14,354 bases of DNA from Candidatus Hydrothermarchaeota archaeon (lineage in GTDB: Archaea; Hydrothermarchaeota; Hydrothermarchaeia; Hydrothermarchaeales; BMS3B): the NCBI GenBank assembly GCA_015521945.1, contig WANG01000166.1, forward strand, positions 1 to 14,354. The letters run 5' to 3'. The stretch's first letter is position 1. Every line of letters starts with the position of its first letter. The position numbers and the translations under genes are program-made. The notes beneath the pieces are model-generated. The model saw only the letters and a program-made list of their open reading frames with translations. It did no database searches and had not been told where the DNA came from. Positions 7,085 through 13,897 of this stretch are shown in pieces.

Positions 7085-8235
7085 GGTACCTCATGCCCGA
7101 GGTTGCCTTTCCAGCCGCCTACCTCGCCTTCCTGGGGCTGGCGCTGCTCGCCTATCTCAGCCCCGTAACCTCACCCTACCTGCAGTTTGCCAGAGTTGGC
7201 GCCATGCCTCTCCTGCTCACCCTCGCAGGGGTGGCGCTGTTCATCCTGGGCGCCAGGTATGCACGCAGGCGGTTCTCTGGCGTGCCGGAGAAGCCCCTGC
7301 TGGCGCTCATCGGGGTGCTCAGCTTCTACGTGCTCGCCACCGAGTTTCCAGAGTACGTGCTCCCTGCGGCGCTGGCAGCCGCGGGGAGCGTGTTCCTGTG
7401 GGTGGGGCTAACAAGGTTCGCCTCGCCCCTAATGATCGGCATCGCATCCTCAGCCCTCGCCCTCTTAGCCCTGGCGTACACCCTCTCCTCGGGCATCCCC
7501 CTGTTTGACCCCGCCCTGAGGGAGCAGGTTGCGGTTTCTCCTGGCAGAGCCGTGTTCCACGGGCTCGGGGTGGTGGGCTCCAGCATGATGCTGGTGAGCC
7601 TGCCCCTGCGCCTCTCCCTGCCCTTCGTATCCGCCATGGTGGCGGGCGGAGTGCTGGCGGGCTTCAAGAGCGACGCCATAGCCATAGCCCTGAGCTCCTG
7701 CACCGCCGCCCTGCTTGCCCGCAGGCTCAGCCTACCCGCCCTCGCGGCTGCTGCGGGGTTTGCGGTGCTCGTGCTTACCGTGGTGAGCACCCACATAGCC
7801 GGCACAGCCTACGGCACCTGGAAGATACCCCCCTGGTACTACCCGGCGTACCGCGCGGGCTTCACCTTCCTCGTCTTCTCAGCCGCCGTGCACCTCGCCA
7901 TGCCCCTCGGGTTGCTCCACGGCAGGGCGCTGCTGGACGTGAGCCAGACGGTGGCGAGCGGTGCGGTGCTTGGGTACGGGGAGGAGCACATAATAACCAC
8001 CACCTTCTTCGGTCCAGGTGTTCTTGACTTCGGGCTCCTGGGGGTGCTCATGGGCCTGCCTGCTGGCGCCTACCTGGGGGTGATGTACCGCCTCAGCCGC
8101 ACGGAAGCCGGAGCCGCCTGCTACGCCGCCGCTCTGGTGCACATGCTCATCCTCATAGAGGTGGGGGTGCAGCCCACCAGCGTGCTGTTCCTGCTCATGC
8201 TCCTCTACCTCTCTCAGCGAGCGCAGCGGCGGTGA
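7081..8235 (+). CDS. Second Wzy-like polytopic membrane protein, paralogue of the 4749 gene
   Basis: This encodes 384 aa, almost entirely hydrophobic segments (about ten). The motif SSGIPLFDPALRE mirrors GAVPLIEPAARM of the other polymerase-like protein. The C-terminal parts align as well: TTTFFGPGVLDFGLLGVL here against TSTLLGTVVLDLGLVGVVL there, followed by comparable helices. The G-I-P-L-F element is typical of oligosaccharide repeat unit polymerases. A large external loop probably lies around residues 240-310, with PPWYYPAYRAG and YGEEHIITT. The start overlaps the glycosyltransferase stop by 4 bases. Its 3' end overlaps the convergent pyrF gene by 41 bases. It probably polymerises or ligates glycans; whether it acts on the same glycan as its paralogue is unknown. 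Confidence 0.6.
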   Translation: MRYLMPEVAFPAAYLAFLGLALLAYLSPVTSPYLQFARVGAMPLLLTLAGVALFILGARYARRRFSGVPEKPLLALIGVLSFYVLATEFPEYVLPAALAAAGSVFLWVGLTRFASPLMIGIASSALALLALAYTLSSGIPLFDPALREQVAVSPGRAVFHGLGVVGSSMMLVSLPLRLSLPFVSAMVAGGVLAGFKSDAIAIALSSCTAALLARRLSLPALAAAAGFAVLVLTVVSTHIAGTAYGTWKIPPWYYPAYRAGFTFLVFSAAVHLAMPLGLLHGRALLDVSQTVASGAVLGYGEEHIITTTFFGPGVLDFGLLGVLMGLPAGAYLGVMYRLSRTEAGAACYAAALVHMLILIEVGVQPTSVLFLLMLLYLSQRAQRR

Positions 8236-8848
8236 GGCTGCGTATCCTCCTCGCTGCCTCCTCCGGCCTTGGGGCGCTGTATATCGCCCTGCCGACTATC
8301 TCGTAGTCGGCGCCCGCACGGATGGCGCTTCCAGGGGCTGCGCCCTGGGCACCAACTCCAGGAGATATCACCGGCTTGTCCCCCGCTATCCTCCTGAGCC
8401 TCCTCAGGCTCTCAGGCCTGGTGGCGGGCGCAACTATGCCGGCGGCTACCTCAACGCACCGCCTCGCCACCCTCTCCGACACCGGGGTTATGAACTCCTC
8501 GGCTCCGGGGTGGCTCATGTCCGCCACCACGAAAACCGGCAGCACCTCGGCGCAGGCTTTGACGCTCTCATACCCCGTGAACCCGTGGGCTATGAGGTAG
8601 GAGGCGCCCGCATCCCTTGCGATTCTCGCTATGGCGGCGCACACGTGGGGCACATCCGCCACTTTGAAGTCGGCGATGACGGGCATGAGCTCAGCCAGCC
8701 TGCGCACCACCTCCATGCCGGAGCGCAGAACAAGGGGATACCCCACCTTAACCGCGTCCACGTGCTCTTTAACTCGAGCGCACACCTCAAGGGCTCTCTC
8801 ACCATCCTCCACGTCCAGCGCCAGTATCAACCCGTGCCTTCTCTCCAT
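8195..8848 (-). CDS. pyrF: Orotidine 5'-phosphate decarboxylase
   Basis: This 217-aa enzyme of normal family length converts OMP to UMP, the last step of pyrimidine synthesis. The TIM-barrel opens with LILALDV (Asp12). Lys34 follows in AVKVGYPL, and the catalytic D-x-K-x-x-D motif is intact as ADFKVADVP (Asp60, Lys62, Asp65). The phosphate-binding elements SPGVGAQG and VGRAIYSAPRPEEAARRI are present near the C-terminus. ATG 8848 has GGAGAGG 5 bases upstream and lies inside the end of the deoxyhypusine synthase gene (22-base overlap), so translation is probably coupled. The 3' end crosses the stop of the convergent glycan operon by 41 bases. Confidence 0.95.
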   Translation of the reverse strand: MERRHGLILALDVEDGERALEVCARVKEHVDAVKVGYPLVLRSGMEVVRRLAELMPVIADFKVADVPHVCAAIARIARDAGASYLIAHGFTGYESVKACAEVLPVFVVADMSHPGAEEFITPVSERVARRCVEVAAGIVAPATRPESLRRLRRIAGDKPVISPGVGAQGAAPGSAIRAGADYEIVGRAIYSAPRPEEAARRIRSLTAAALAERGRGA

Positions 8849-9774
8849 CTCATCCTCTCCATGAGGCTTGCCACCAGGAGGGGAAGCACCAGCGTCACGT
8901 CTCCAGTAACGCTCACCACCCTGGCATGCCTTGCCGTCTTCCCCCAGCTTATCCCCTCCTCAAGCTTCGCACCGCTCAGGCTGCCCGCCTCCTCACGGTC
9001 AAGGGTGACCTGTATGCCGTAGTCTATGCCCCCGCGCAGCAGGCAGGCGCCCAGGATGTAGTGCTTGGGCACACCACCCCCGAGGAGCAGGGCACCCACC
9101 CGCTCAGCCTCTATGACGAGCTGCGCCATCTCACGCATGTCCTTCACGGCGTTCAGCACCAAGGTGCCCGTCTGGCTGAAGAAGAAGAGCTGGAGGCCGA
9201 GCATTGAGTCGGTTATCGCTGGGGAGAACACGGGCACCTCCATCTCGTGGGCGGCGCGCAGGAAGGAGTTTCTGTCCTCCAGGCTTGCGCCTATCTCGCT
9301 CAGCAGCTCCCTTATGGAAAGGTTGCTCCTCTGCTGCTCGCTCATGCCCCTCAGGAGCCCCTGCATGTAGTCCTCAAAGGCGGTGAAGCTCTCCATCTTC
9401 GTGTAAACGTTGCCCATCCTGCCGATTCCCTGCTCGTGGAGCTCCGCATCACCCGCGCAGAAGCTGCCGGCGTAGTGCTCCCCTCCCAGCGCCTCAATCA
9501 CGTCGTGAACCACGCTCGCCCCGTTGGTTACCACGGCATCCACCGCCCCCATCCTTATGAGCTCGGTCAGCACCCTGCGCATCCCCCCAGCCACCACGCA
9601 CCCCGCGATGCCCAGGAAAACGGTGGCATCGCCGGTGACCATCTCCTCAAGGATGTCGCAGGCTTTTCCCAGAGCTCCGGCGCCGAGCACACCTGCCCTC
9701 GCGTAGGAGCGCATCAGCTCGTCAACCCTCATGCCCCCGGTGAGCTCAACGTGCTCAACCCTCCGGAGCCTCAC
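8827..9774 (-). CDS. dys: Deoxyhypusine synthase
   Basis: This 315-aa enzyme transfers the aminobutyl group of spermidine to a lysine of translation factor aIF5A in an NAD-dependent reaction. The active-site lysine is at residue 279 in ISWGK, and the catalytic His aligns at 238 in VPKHYILGA. NAD-site segments are visible as TNGASVVHDVIEALGG and FSPAITDSMLGLQ. The segment EEAGSLSGAKLEE aligns with the human spermidine-site loop but carries Ala and Leu where two human Asp residues sit. The start is GTG 9774, overlapping the upstream gene by 20 bases; the first in-frame ATG, at 9732, would remove 14 residues that look family-like. The gene overlaps pyrF by 22 bases. The operon promoter is probably that at 11169-11176. 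Confidence 0.9.
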   Translation of the reverse strand: MRLRRVEHVELTGGMRVDELMRSYARAGVLGAGALGKACDILEEMVTGDATVFLGIAGCVVAGGMRRVLTELIRMGAVDAVVTNGASVVHDVIEALGGEHYAGSFCAGDAELHEQGIGRMGNVYTKMESFTAFEDYMQGLLRGMSEQQRSNLSIRELLSEIGASLEDRNSFLRAAHEMEVPVFSPAITDSMLGLQLFFFSQTGTLVLNAVKDMREMAQLVIEAERVGALLLGGGVPKHYILGACLLRGGIDYGIQVTLDREEAGSLSGAKLEEGISWGKTARHARVVSVTGDVTLVLPLLVASLMERMRWREGTG

Positions 9775-11146
9775 CCGACTTCACCTTCCTGAGCTGCTTT
9801 TCAAGCTCCTCCAGCCTGCGCTCAATCTCCTCAATCTCAGCCTCAAACCTGGCTTTCTCAACGGCGTGGAGCTCCTCGCTTATTTCCCCTGCAGCGAGCT
9901 TCTTCCTGAGGTTGTCTATCCCGAGCTCCAGCTTCTCCTTCCTCTTCCTCAGGCTGCGCATCTCCGCTGCTATGTCCACCCCCCTCTTCACCCTCTCAAC
10001 CTTCCTCTCAAACCCGTTGAAGGTTTTTCTCCTCAGGTCGGTTATGGCTCTGTAGTCCTTCAGGGTGCCCCTCCTCCTCTGCCCCCTGGGGGCGAACACC
10101 CTGTACGCCTCGCTTGCGGCGAAGACGGCGAATATCAGGAGGAGCGCAAAGAAGGCGTACATGTACCAGTTCCTTTCCCTGCCCTCCTCGGGCTCCACCC
10201 TTACTATAACCTTCTCCTTCTGCCCTGTGCTCAGGTTCCTGGCGAAGCTCTGTATCTGCGCCTGGAGTGCCTGCTGCACCGCCGAGTTTGCCTGGGACTG
10301 GGCGCTTCTCGCCAGGGTGCCTGCCATCTTGAGGCTGCTCAGGGCTTCAACGGCGCTGGTGTAGGCTGTGTAGGGGTCTGTGTTAAGGGCTATCTCCGCG
10401 GTGCTCTTGAGGCTGAAGTACCTGCTGAGGTTGCCGAGGGAGGCGTTGAGGAGCTTTTCTGCTTCGGTGAGGCTTGCGTTGTATATCCTCGCTTCAGAGA
10501 TGCTCAGGTTGGCTGCCTTTACCGCGAGAAGAGCTTCGTGCTCCAAGGCGCTGGCGATGCTCAGCTTCTCCTCGGCTAACTTCATGTACTCTCCGTACTC
10601 TATCCTCACAGGGAATCCCCTGTAAATCCTGGCATCCAGGCTGTCGGTGAGGTAGGCGATGTGCCTGCTTCCCCTCACCTGGGGCTCGGGCTCAACCCTG
10701 CCGAAGTAGTACCCCGGGGGGAGCAGGAACTCTATGCTCACCCTGCCGGGGGTCCAGGGGTAGGAGCGGCGCAGAGCCTCGCCCTCAAGCAGGTAGGTTC
10801 TGTCGGCGCGCTGCACGTCTGCGGAGTAGCTGTACCTGAGCCTGAGCTCAACGTTTTTTGAGTACGCTCTGCTGAGGTCAAATACGATGGCTCCTGCAGC
10901 AGTGTCAACCTTTGCCTGGGCGCCTCCTGTTGCGTGCGCTACTGCACCGTAAACTCCCGGTGGAAGGGGGTAGTAGAGGGGCTCTTTAACTGAGAAGGGG
11001 CTGTTATCAAGCAGCACCCACTCTTCCACGCTTATGTTGCTGCCTGCCAGGTAGTAGCTCAGGTTGTGCTGCACGGCTGCCAGGCCAGAGGCTCCTGCAG
11101 GTGCCACCGCAAGCGCCAAGAGCAGGATGCCCGCTATAAGGCGCAT
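9755..11146 (-). CDS. Secreted/membrane protein: signal peptide, sequon-rich ectodomain, one TM, cytoplasmic coiled coil
   Basis: This encodes 463 aa. Residues 1-20 form a signal peptide (MRLIAGILLLALAVAPAGAS). The ectodomain, about 21-326, is beta-rich in its first half and helical (Ala/Ser/Leu-rich) in its second half. It carries seven N-x-S/T sequons, starting at Asn28 and Asn37. A single membrane span lies at about 328-350 (MYAFFALLLIFAVFAASEAY). The last roughly 107 residues are highly charged and predicted coiled coil, with KKLAAGEISEELHAVEK resembling the short SHOCT-type helix motif. The family is not recognised. The gene heads the operon with dys and pyrF and has its own TATA box 26 bases before ATG 11146, so the transcript is probably leaderless. 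A surface-sensing or envelope role is inferred from topology only. Confidence 0.7.
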   Translation of the reverse strand: MRLIAGILLLALAVAPAGASGLAAVQHNLSYYLAGSNISVEEWVLLDNSPFSVKEPLYYPLPPGVYGAVAHATGGAQAKVDTAAGAIVFDLSRAYSKNVELRLRYSYSADVQRADRTYLLEGEALRRSYPWTPGRVSIEFLLPPGYYFGRVEPEPQVRGSRHIAYLTDSLDARIYRGFPVRIEYGEYMKLAEEKLSIASALEHEALLAVKAANLSISEARIYNASLTEAEKLLNASLGNLSRYFSLKSTAEIALNTDPYTAYTSAVEALSSLKMAGTLARSAQSQANSAVQQALQAQIQSFARNLSTGQKEKVIVRVEPEEGRERNWYMYAFFALLLIFAVFAASEAYRVFAPRGQRRRGTLKDYRAITDLRRKTFNGFERKVERVKRGVDIAAEMRSLRKRKEKLELGIDNLRKKLAAGEISEELHAVEKARFEAEIEEIERRLEELEKQLRKVKSGEAPEG

Positions 11147-11168
11147 GGTAGGATTTAGAGAGGGGGTG

Positions 11169-11176
11169 TATAAATA
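11169..11176 (-). promoter_or_regulatory. TATA box of the dys-pyrF operon (minus strand)
   Basis: The minus-strand TATTTATA is centred about 26 bases before ATG 11146. It is the only convincing promoter for the three overlapping minus-strand genes 11146-8195. It is divergent from the tRNA promoter. Confidence 0.65.
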
Positions 11177-11198
11177 TGTTGGTGCCTCTTGCTGTGCA

Positions 11199-11211
11199 GA
11201 AAAGTTTTACT
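11199..11211 (+). promoter_or_regulatory. Probable tRNA promoter
   Basis: A purine-rich GAAAA stretch followed by GTTTTACT gives a TATA-like box centred about 30 bases before the mature tRNA 5' end. This implies a short 5' leader removed by RNase P. Confidence 0.45.
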
Positions 11212-11236
11212 GGGGTAAGCCACAGGTATCTTAGGA

Positions 11237-11307
11237 GCGGGTGTGGTCTAGCGGTAGGACCCGAGCCCCCCAAGCTCGTGACCCGGGTTCGAATCCCGGC
11301 ACCCGCA
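11237..11307 (+). tRNA. tRNA-Gly, anticodon CCC
   Basis: The 71-base cloverleaf is complete. The acceptor stem GCGGGTG pairs perfectly with CACCCGC. The D arm is GTCT/GGAC with loop AGCGGTA. The anticodon stem CGAGC/GCTCG encloses the seven-base loop CCCCCAA. The variable loop is TGAC, and the T arm is CCGGG/CCCGG with loop TTCGAAT. The anticodon CCC at 11269-11271 reads GGG. The discriminator is A, as expected for archaeal tRNA-Gly. CCA is not encoded and there is no intron. Position 33 is C rather than the near-universal U. Confidence 0.95.
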
Positions 11308-11322
11308 TATTTTTGTTTTGTT
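11308..11322 (+). terminator. T-rich transcription terminator after tRNA
   Basis: Immediately downstream of the tRNA, TATTTTTGTTTTGTT provides two runs of T on the coding strand, the usual intrinsic archaeal termination signal. The rest of the gap to 11387 shows no gene or structure. Confidence 0.55.
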
Positions 11323-11389
11323 GGACGCTGCCCAGAACAGCCGCTTCCCTTTTGCTTGTGAGTGAGGATTGCAACACCATCCATATTGG

Positions 11390-11404
11390 AGAAAATTTTA
11401 TATA
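11390..11404 (+). promoter_or_regulatory. Strong BRE/TATA promoter of the four-gene module
   Basis: AGAAAA (BRE-like) precedes TTTTATATA at 11396-11404. The box centre is 28 bases before ATG 11428, so the first gene of the module is probably leaderless. It is the closest match to the archaeal consensus in the window. Confidence 0.75.
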
Positions 11405-11427
11405 GACATGACGTCAATCTTTCAACA

Positions 11428-11952
11428 ATGAAGTACATACTGTTTGTCAGGTATGAGACGGATGCCGAGAGGAAGAGGATTGACTACGCCGTAGAGCGGT
11501 GGAGCGACCGGATTAATATTACAAAGCCCAGAGGTATGGCAATCCTTCTTGACGCTGATGAGTCGCTGATACCCGACTTCATGGACGACCTCCTCTCCAG
11601 ACTGGAGCTCAGAGAACTCAGGGACAGGGGCAAGGTCCAGGTGTTCAGGGCAGAGCCCTGCAGCATAGACATAGAGCACAAGCGAAGGGTGCTCACCTAT
11701 GAGTTCAACGTGAACAAGCAGGCGATGGAGCGCTTCCTCAACTACATGATATCAAAGATAGGAGGGAGCTACGAGTACAGCTCAGAGAAAACCAAGGTTT
11801 ACAGCGCTTACACGAAAAAGGGCTACATTCGCATAGAGGTTACTCTTGGAGAGAACAGGGTTGCCATTGCTCTGGAAGGCTACGGCGATGTGGTGAACTT
11901 CTTCTCGGCGAGAATAGATGAGGAGATGAAGATCTTCCTCGGAGGTGAGTAG
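11428..11952 (+). CDS. Unrecognised 174-aa soluble protein, first gene of module
   Basis: This encodes 174 aa starting at ATG 11428, selected by the TATA box spacing; the frame stays open upstream to 11362 but that part would lie across the promoter. The N-terminal 75 residues alternate strands and helices (KYILFVRYET, GMAILLDAD, DDLLSRLELREL). The second half has TYEFNVNKQAMERFLNYM and a strand-rich stretch (YIRIEVTLGENRVAIALEG). No catalytic motif, signal peptide or membrane segment is seen, and I do not recognise the family. The next gene begins 1 base after its stop, with the shared GGAGGTG inside its own 3' end, so the two are translationally linked. Confidence 0.65.
   Translation: MKYILFVRYETDAERKRIDYAVERWSDRINITKPRGMAILLDADESLIPDFMDDLLSRLELRELRDRGKVQVFRAEPCSIDIEHKRRVLTYEFNVNKQAMERFLNYMISKIGGSYEYSSEKTKVYSAYTKKGYIRIEVTLGENRVAIALEGYGDVVNFFSARIDEEMKIFLGGE
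11941..11947 (+). promoter_or_regulatory. Ribosome binding site for the coiled-coil gene
   Basis: GGAGGTG 6 bases before ATG 11954 supports that start over GTG 11945, which lies within the element itself. Confidence 0.7.
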
Positions 11953-11953
11953 A

Positions 11954-13519
11954 ATGGGGATTTTTGATGAGGATATCTCCTGCGTGGAAGAGCTCCTGAA
12001 GCCTGCAAGGCGGGTGCTGGCTGATGAATACCTGTGCCACGAGATGAAGGAGAGGAGAGTAGAGCTGTGGAACGAGGTGAGGGAGAAGTACGATAAATAC
12101 CTGAGCGGTGAATGCGGTAAGTTTCTGAGGGACACGGACCTGCACTTTCAGTCCATCTTCAGCGCCGCTCTGCTGAAGCTTGCGGTGTGCTTCAGGGAAA
12201 ACGGCGAGGAGTTTATGCCTGCGAGGAGGTTCAGCGGGAAGGAGATTGAAGCTTTTAAGAAGATAGGGAGGTACAACCGATTTAAGATTGAGAGCACAGA
12301 GGACATTCTAAGGAGGATAATTAACAGGGATGAGAGGACCCTGGAGCTTCTGAGGGAGTACTATCTGGTCATGGACTCCTATATTGATGATATTCTTGAC
12401 TCTCCCGAGGATGGACCAGAAAAGGTTGCTCAGCCAGTAAAGGGGTATATTAAAAAAACCTGGGATGAATACAGGGAGAAGCTCAACCAGGCGGTGAGCA
12501 AAGCTATAACCGAGCTTGACTGGTTCCGCACCCTTGTGGCGCAGTGGGAGAAAGAGGCGGAGAGCTTAGCGGCGGAGAAGGCTTCCGAGCGCATTGCAGA
12601 GGCGGAGGCGAAGGTGAAGGAGGCGCTTGCGGGGGTTGAGCGGGAGAGGCGGGAGCTTGAAGCGCAGAGGGAGGAGCTTGAAAAAAGGCGGGAGGAGATA
12701 GAGGCAACGCTGCGAAGGCTCAGGGGAGCGGAGGTTCAAGCCAGCAGGTTCGTGAGGAGGGAAGAGGCGAGGATGATGGAGCAGAACTTCCTCGGGAGGC
12801 TGGAGGAGAAGCTGGGCGAAGAGATAGCGCTCGGAGGCAGGGTTTACCGGGTGGAGAGGAAGAAGGAGGGCAGGGAGCGGGACACCTCGGTGTTTAACCT
12901 CCCGGAGAAGGAGAGGGCGAATCTCCCTGAGAACAGGTACTTAGAGGCTGAGCTTGTGGAGAAGAAGCTCCTCGGCAGGAAGGCGAGGGTGAAGCTTCTG
13001 GGCGTGTTTGCGTCAAGGGTGGAGGAGCTCGCAGGGCACGGGTTTGATACGCAGCCTCTTGGCTTGGAGGAGGTGAACGTTTACCTGGTTAAGTACAGGG
13101 ACCTGGCGAGGGGTGAGAATAAAAAAGTGGTGCTCTGCCTCGCCTCTCCAACGGGCTTCTCAAAGGAGGTGAAAGATTACATCGCCTCGGAGGAGTTCCA
13201 CAGGAACTTCCTCTCAAAGCACCTCTCCCTCTGCCTGCTTGACTGCAGCACAGATAGGGTGCTCTACAACCCCAGCGATGAGTATTCAAGGGACGCCTCC
13301 CAGCTCTTCAGCTTGGAGCTGGATAGGGAGAGGGTGAGGAGGGTTATGAGCTGCGTGGAGGGAATCATGGAGGGGAAGGGGTACGCTGTGCTTGAGGAGG
13401 CTGTGGAGAGGTGCAACGCAGAGCAGGGGTACGTGAAGGCAGCCTTCTACGCGCTGGCTGAAGAAAAGGGCTACACGGTTAAGTACGTGAGCGACGTTGG
13501 CTTAGCAGTGTTCAGGTAG
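11954..13519 (+). CDS. Large coiled-coil protein of unknown function
   Basis: This encodes 521 aa, soluble, with no signal peptide or membrane span. Residues 1-190 are helical and charged, beginning MGIFDED. A continuous heptad-rich coiled coil follows at about 195-285 (for example ERERRELEAQREELEKRREE). After it comes an alpha/beta-looking region (about 290-460) with KKVVLCLASPTGFSKEVKDY and LSLCLLDCSTDRVLYNP. The last 50 residues (VLEEAVERCNAEQGYVKAAFYAL) resemble a winged-helix-like helix pair, but weakly. The first 500 bases are clearly richer in A and T than the second half. I do not recognise the family. It sits between the 174-aa gene and the small basic helical gene with minimal spacing, so it is probably part of one functional unit. 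Confidence 0.65.
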   Translation: MGIFDEDISCVEELLKPARRVLADEYLCHEMKERRVELWNEVREKYDKYLSGECGKFLRDTDLHFQSIFSAALLKLAVCFRENGEEFMPARRFSGKEIEAFKKIGRYNRFKIESTEDILRRIINRDERTLELLREYYLVMDSYIDDILDSPEDGPEKVAQPVKGYIKKTWDEYREKLNQAVSKAITELDWFRTLVAQWEKEAESLAAEKASERIAEAEAKVKEALAGVERERRELEAQREELEKRREEIEATLRRLRGAEVQASRFVRREEARMMEQNFLGRLEEKLGEEIALGGRVYRVERKKEGRERDTSVFNLPEKERANLPENRYLEAELVEKKLLGRKARVKLLGVFASRVEELAGHGFDTQPLGLEEVNVYLVKYRDLARGENKKVVLCLASPTGFSKEVKDYIASEEFHRNFLSKHLSLCLLDCSTDRVLYNPSDEYSRDASQLFSLELDRERVRRVMSCVEGIMEGKGYAVLEEAVERCNAEQGYVKAAFYALAEEKGYTVKYVSDVGLAVFR

Positions 13520-13528
13520 GTGGGCGGG

Positions 13529-13891
13529 ATGTTCAAGCTGCGCAAGTCTAAGGAGGAGAGGGAGATTGAGCGCAGGATAAGAGCAAGAAAGGCAAAGGCA
13601 AGGCTGAAGAACTACATCTCAAACTTGGAGAGGTTTCAGAGGAAGTTTCTTGAGCTTGGTAGAGAGGCGGCAAAGCTGGGAGATTCTCAGCTTGTGAGGA
13701 GGCAGGCTTCCAAGTACTTGGCGCTTGAGCAGAGAATCAACAGAGCCAAGAAGCTTCTCATTTTCATGGAGGACGCAGAGACCCAGAGGGACTTAGCCAG
13801 AGTCTCCGCCTCCTTCACAGCCTTCAGCAGGGATATAAGCGAGGAGCTGAAGGAGGCTCCCAGCGTGAAGAAGAGGATGAGAAAGGGGTGA
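13529..13891 (+). CDS. Small basic helical protein resembling ESCRT-III/Snf7 core
   Basis: This encodes 120 aa. ATG 13529 has GGTGG about 6 bases upstream and is preferred over GTG 13520. The protein is almost entirely helical. Its very basic N-terminus starts MFKLRKSKEEREIERRIRAR. A long first helix follows (LKNYISNLERFQRKFLELG), then REAAKLGDSQLVRRQASKYLALEQR and a region ending FTAFSRDISEEL. This order (basic helix, helix with a K-x-G/D-turn, an Ala-containing helix, then a short amphipathic helix) resembles the alpha1-alpha4 core of CHMP/Snf7 proteins. The acidic autoinhibitory C-terminus and MIM motif of eukaryotic ESCRT-III are absent. Alternative: an unrelated short coiled-coil protein. 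The resemblance is judged by eye. Confidence 0.5.
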   Translation: MFKLRKSKEEREIERRIRARKAKARLKNYISNLERFQRKFLELGREAAKLGDSQLVRRQASKYLALEQRINRAKKLLIFMEDAETQRDLARVSASFTAFSRDISEELKEAPSVKKRMRKG

Positions 13892-13897
13892 GGCAAT

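Noticed and set aside
9731..10579. 282-aa plus-strand frame antisense to the secreted coiled-coil protein
   Set aside because: It is a Leu/Pro-rich shadow. The minus-strand frame has a signal peptide, a TM segment and a TATA box.
11237..11307. tRNA pseudogene or attachment-site remnant
   Set aside because: All stems pair perfectly, the T loop and discriminator are intact, and promoter and T-rich terminator flank it; only base 33 is unusual.
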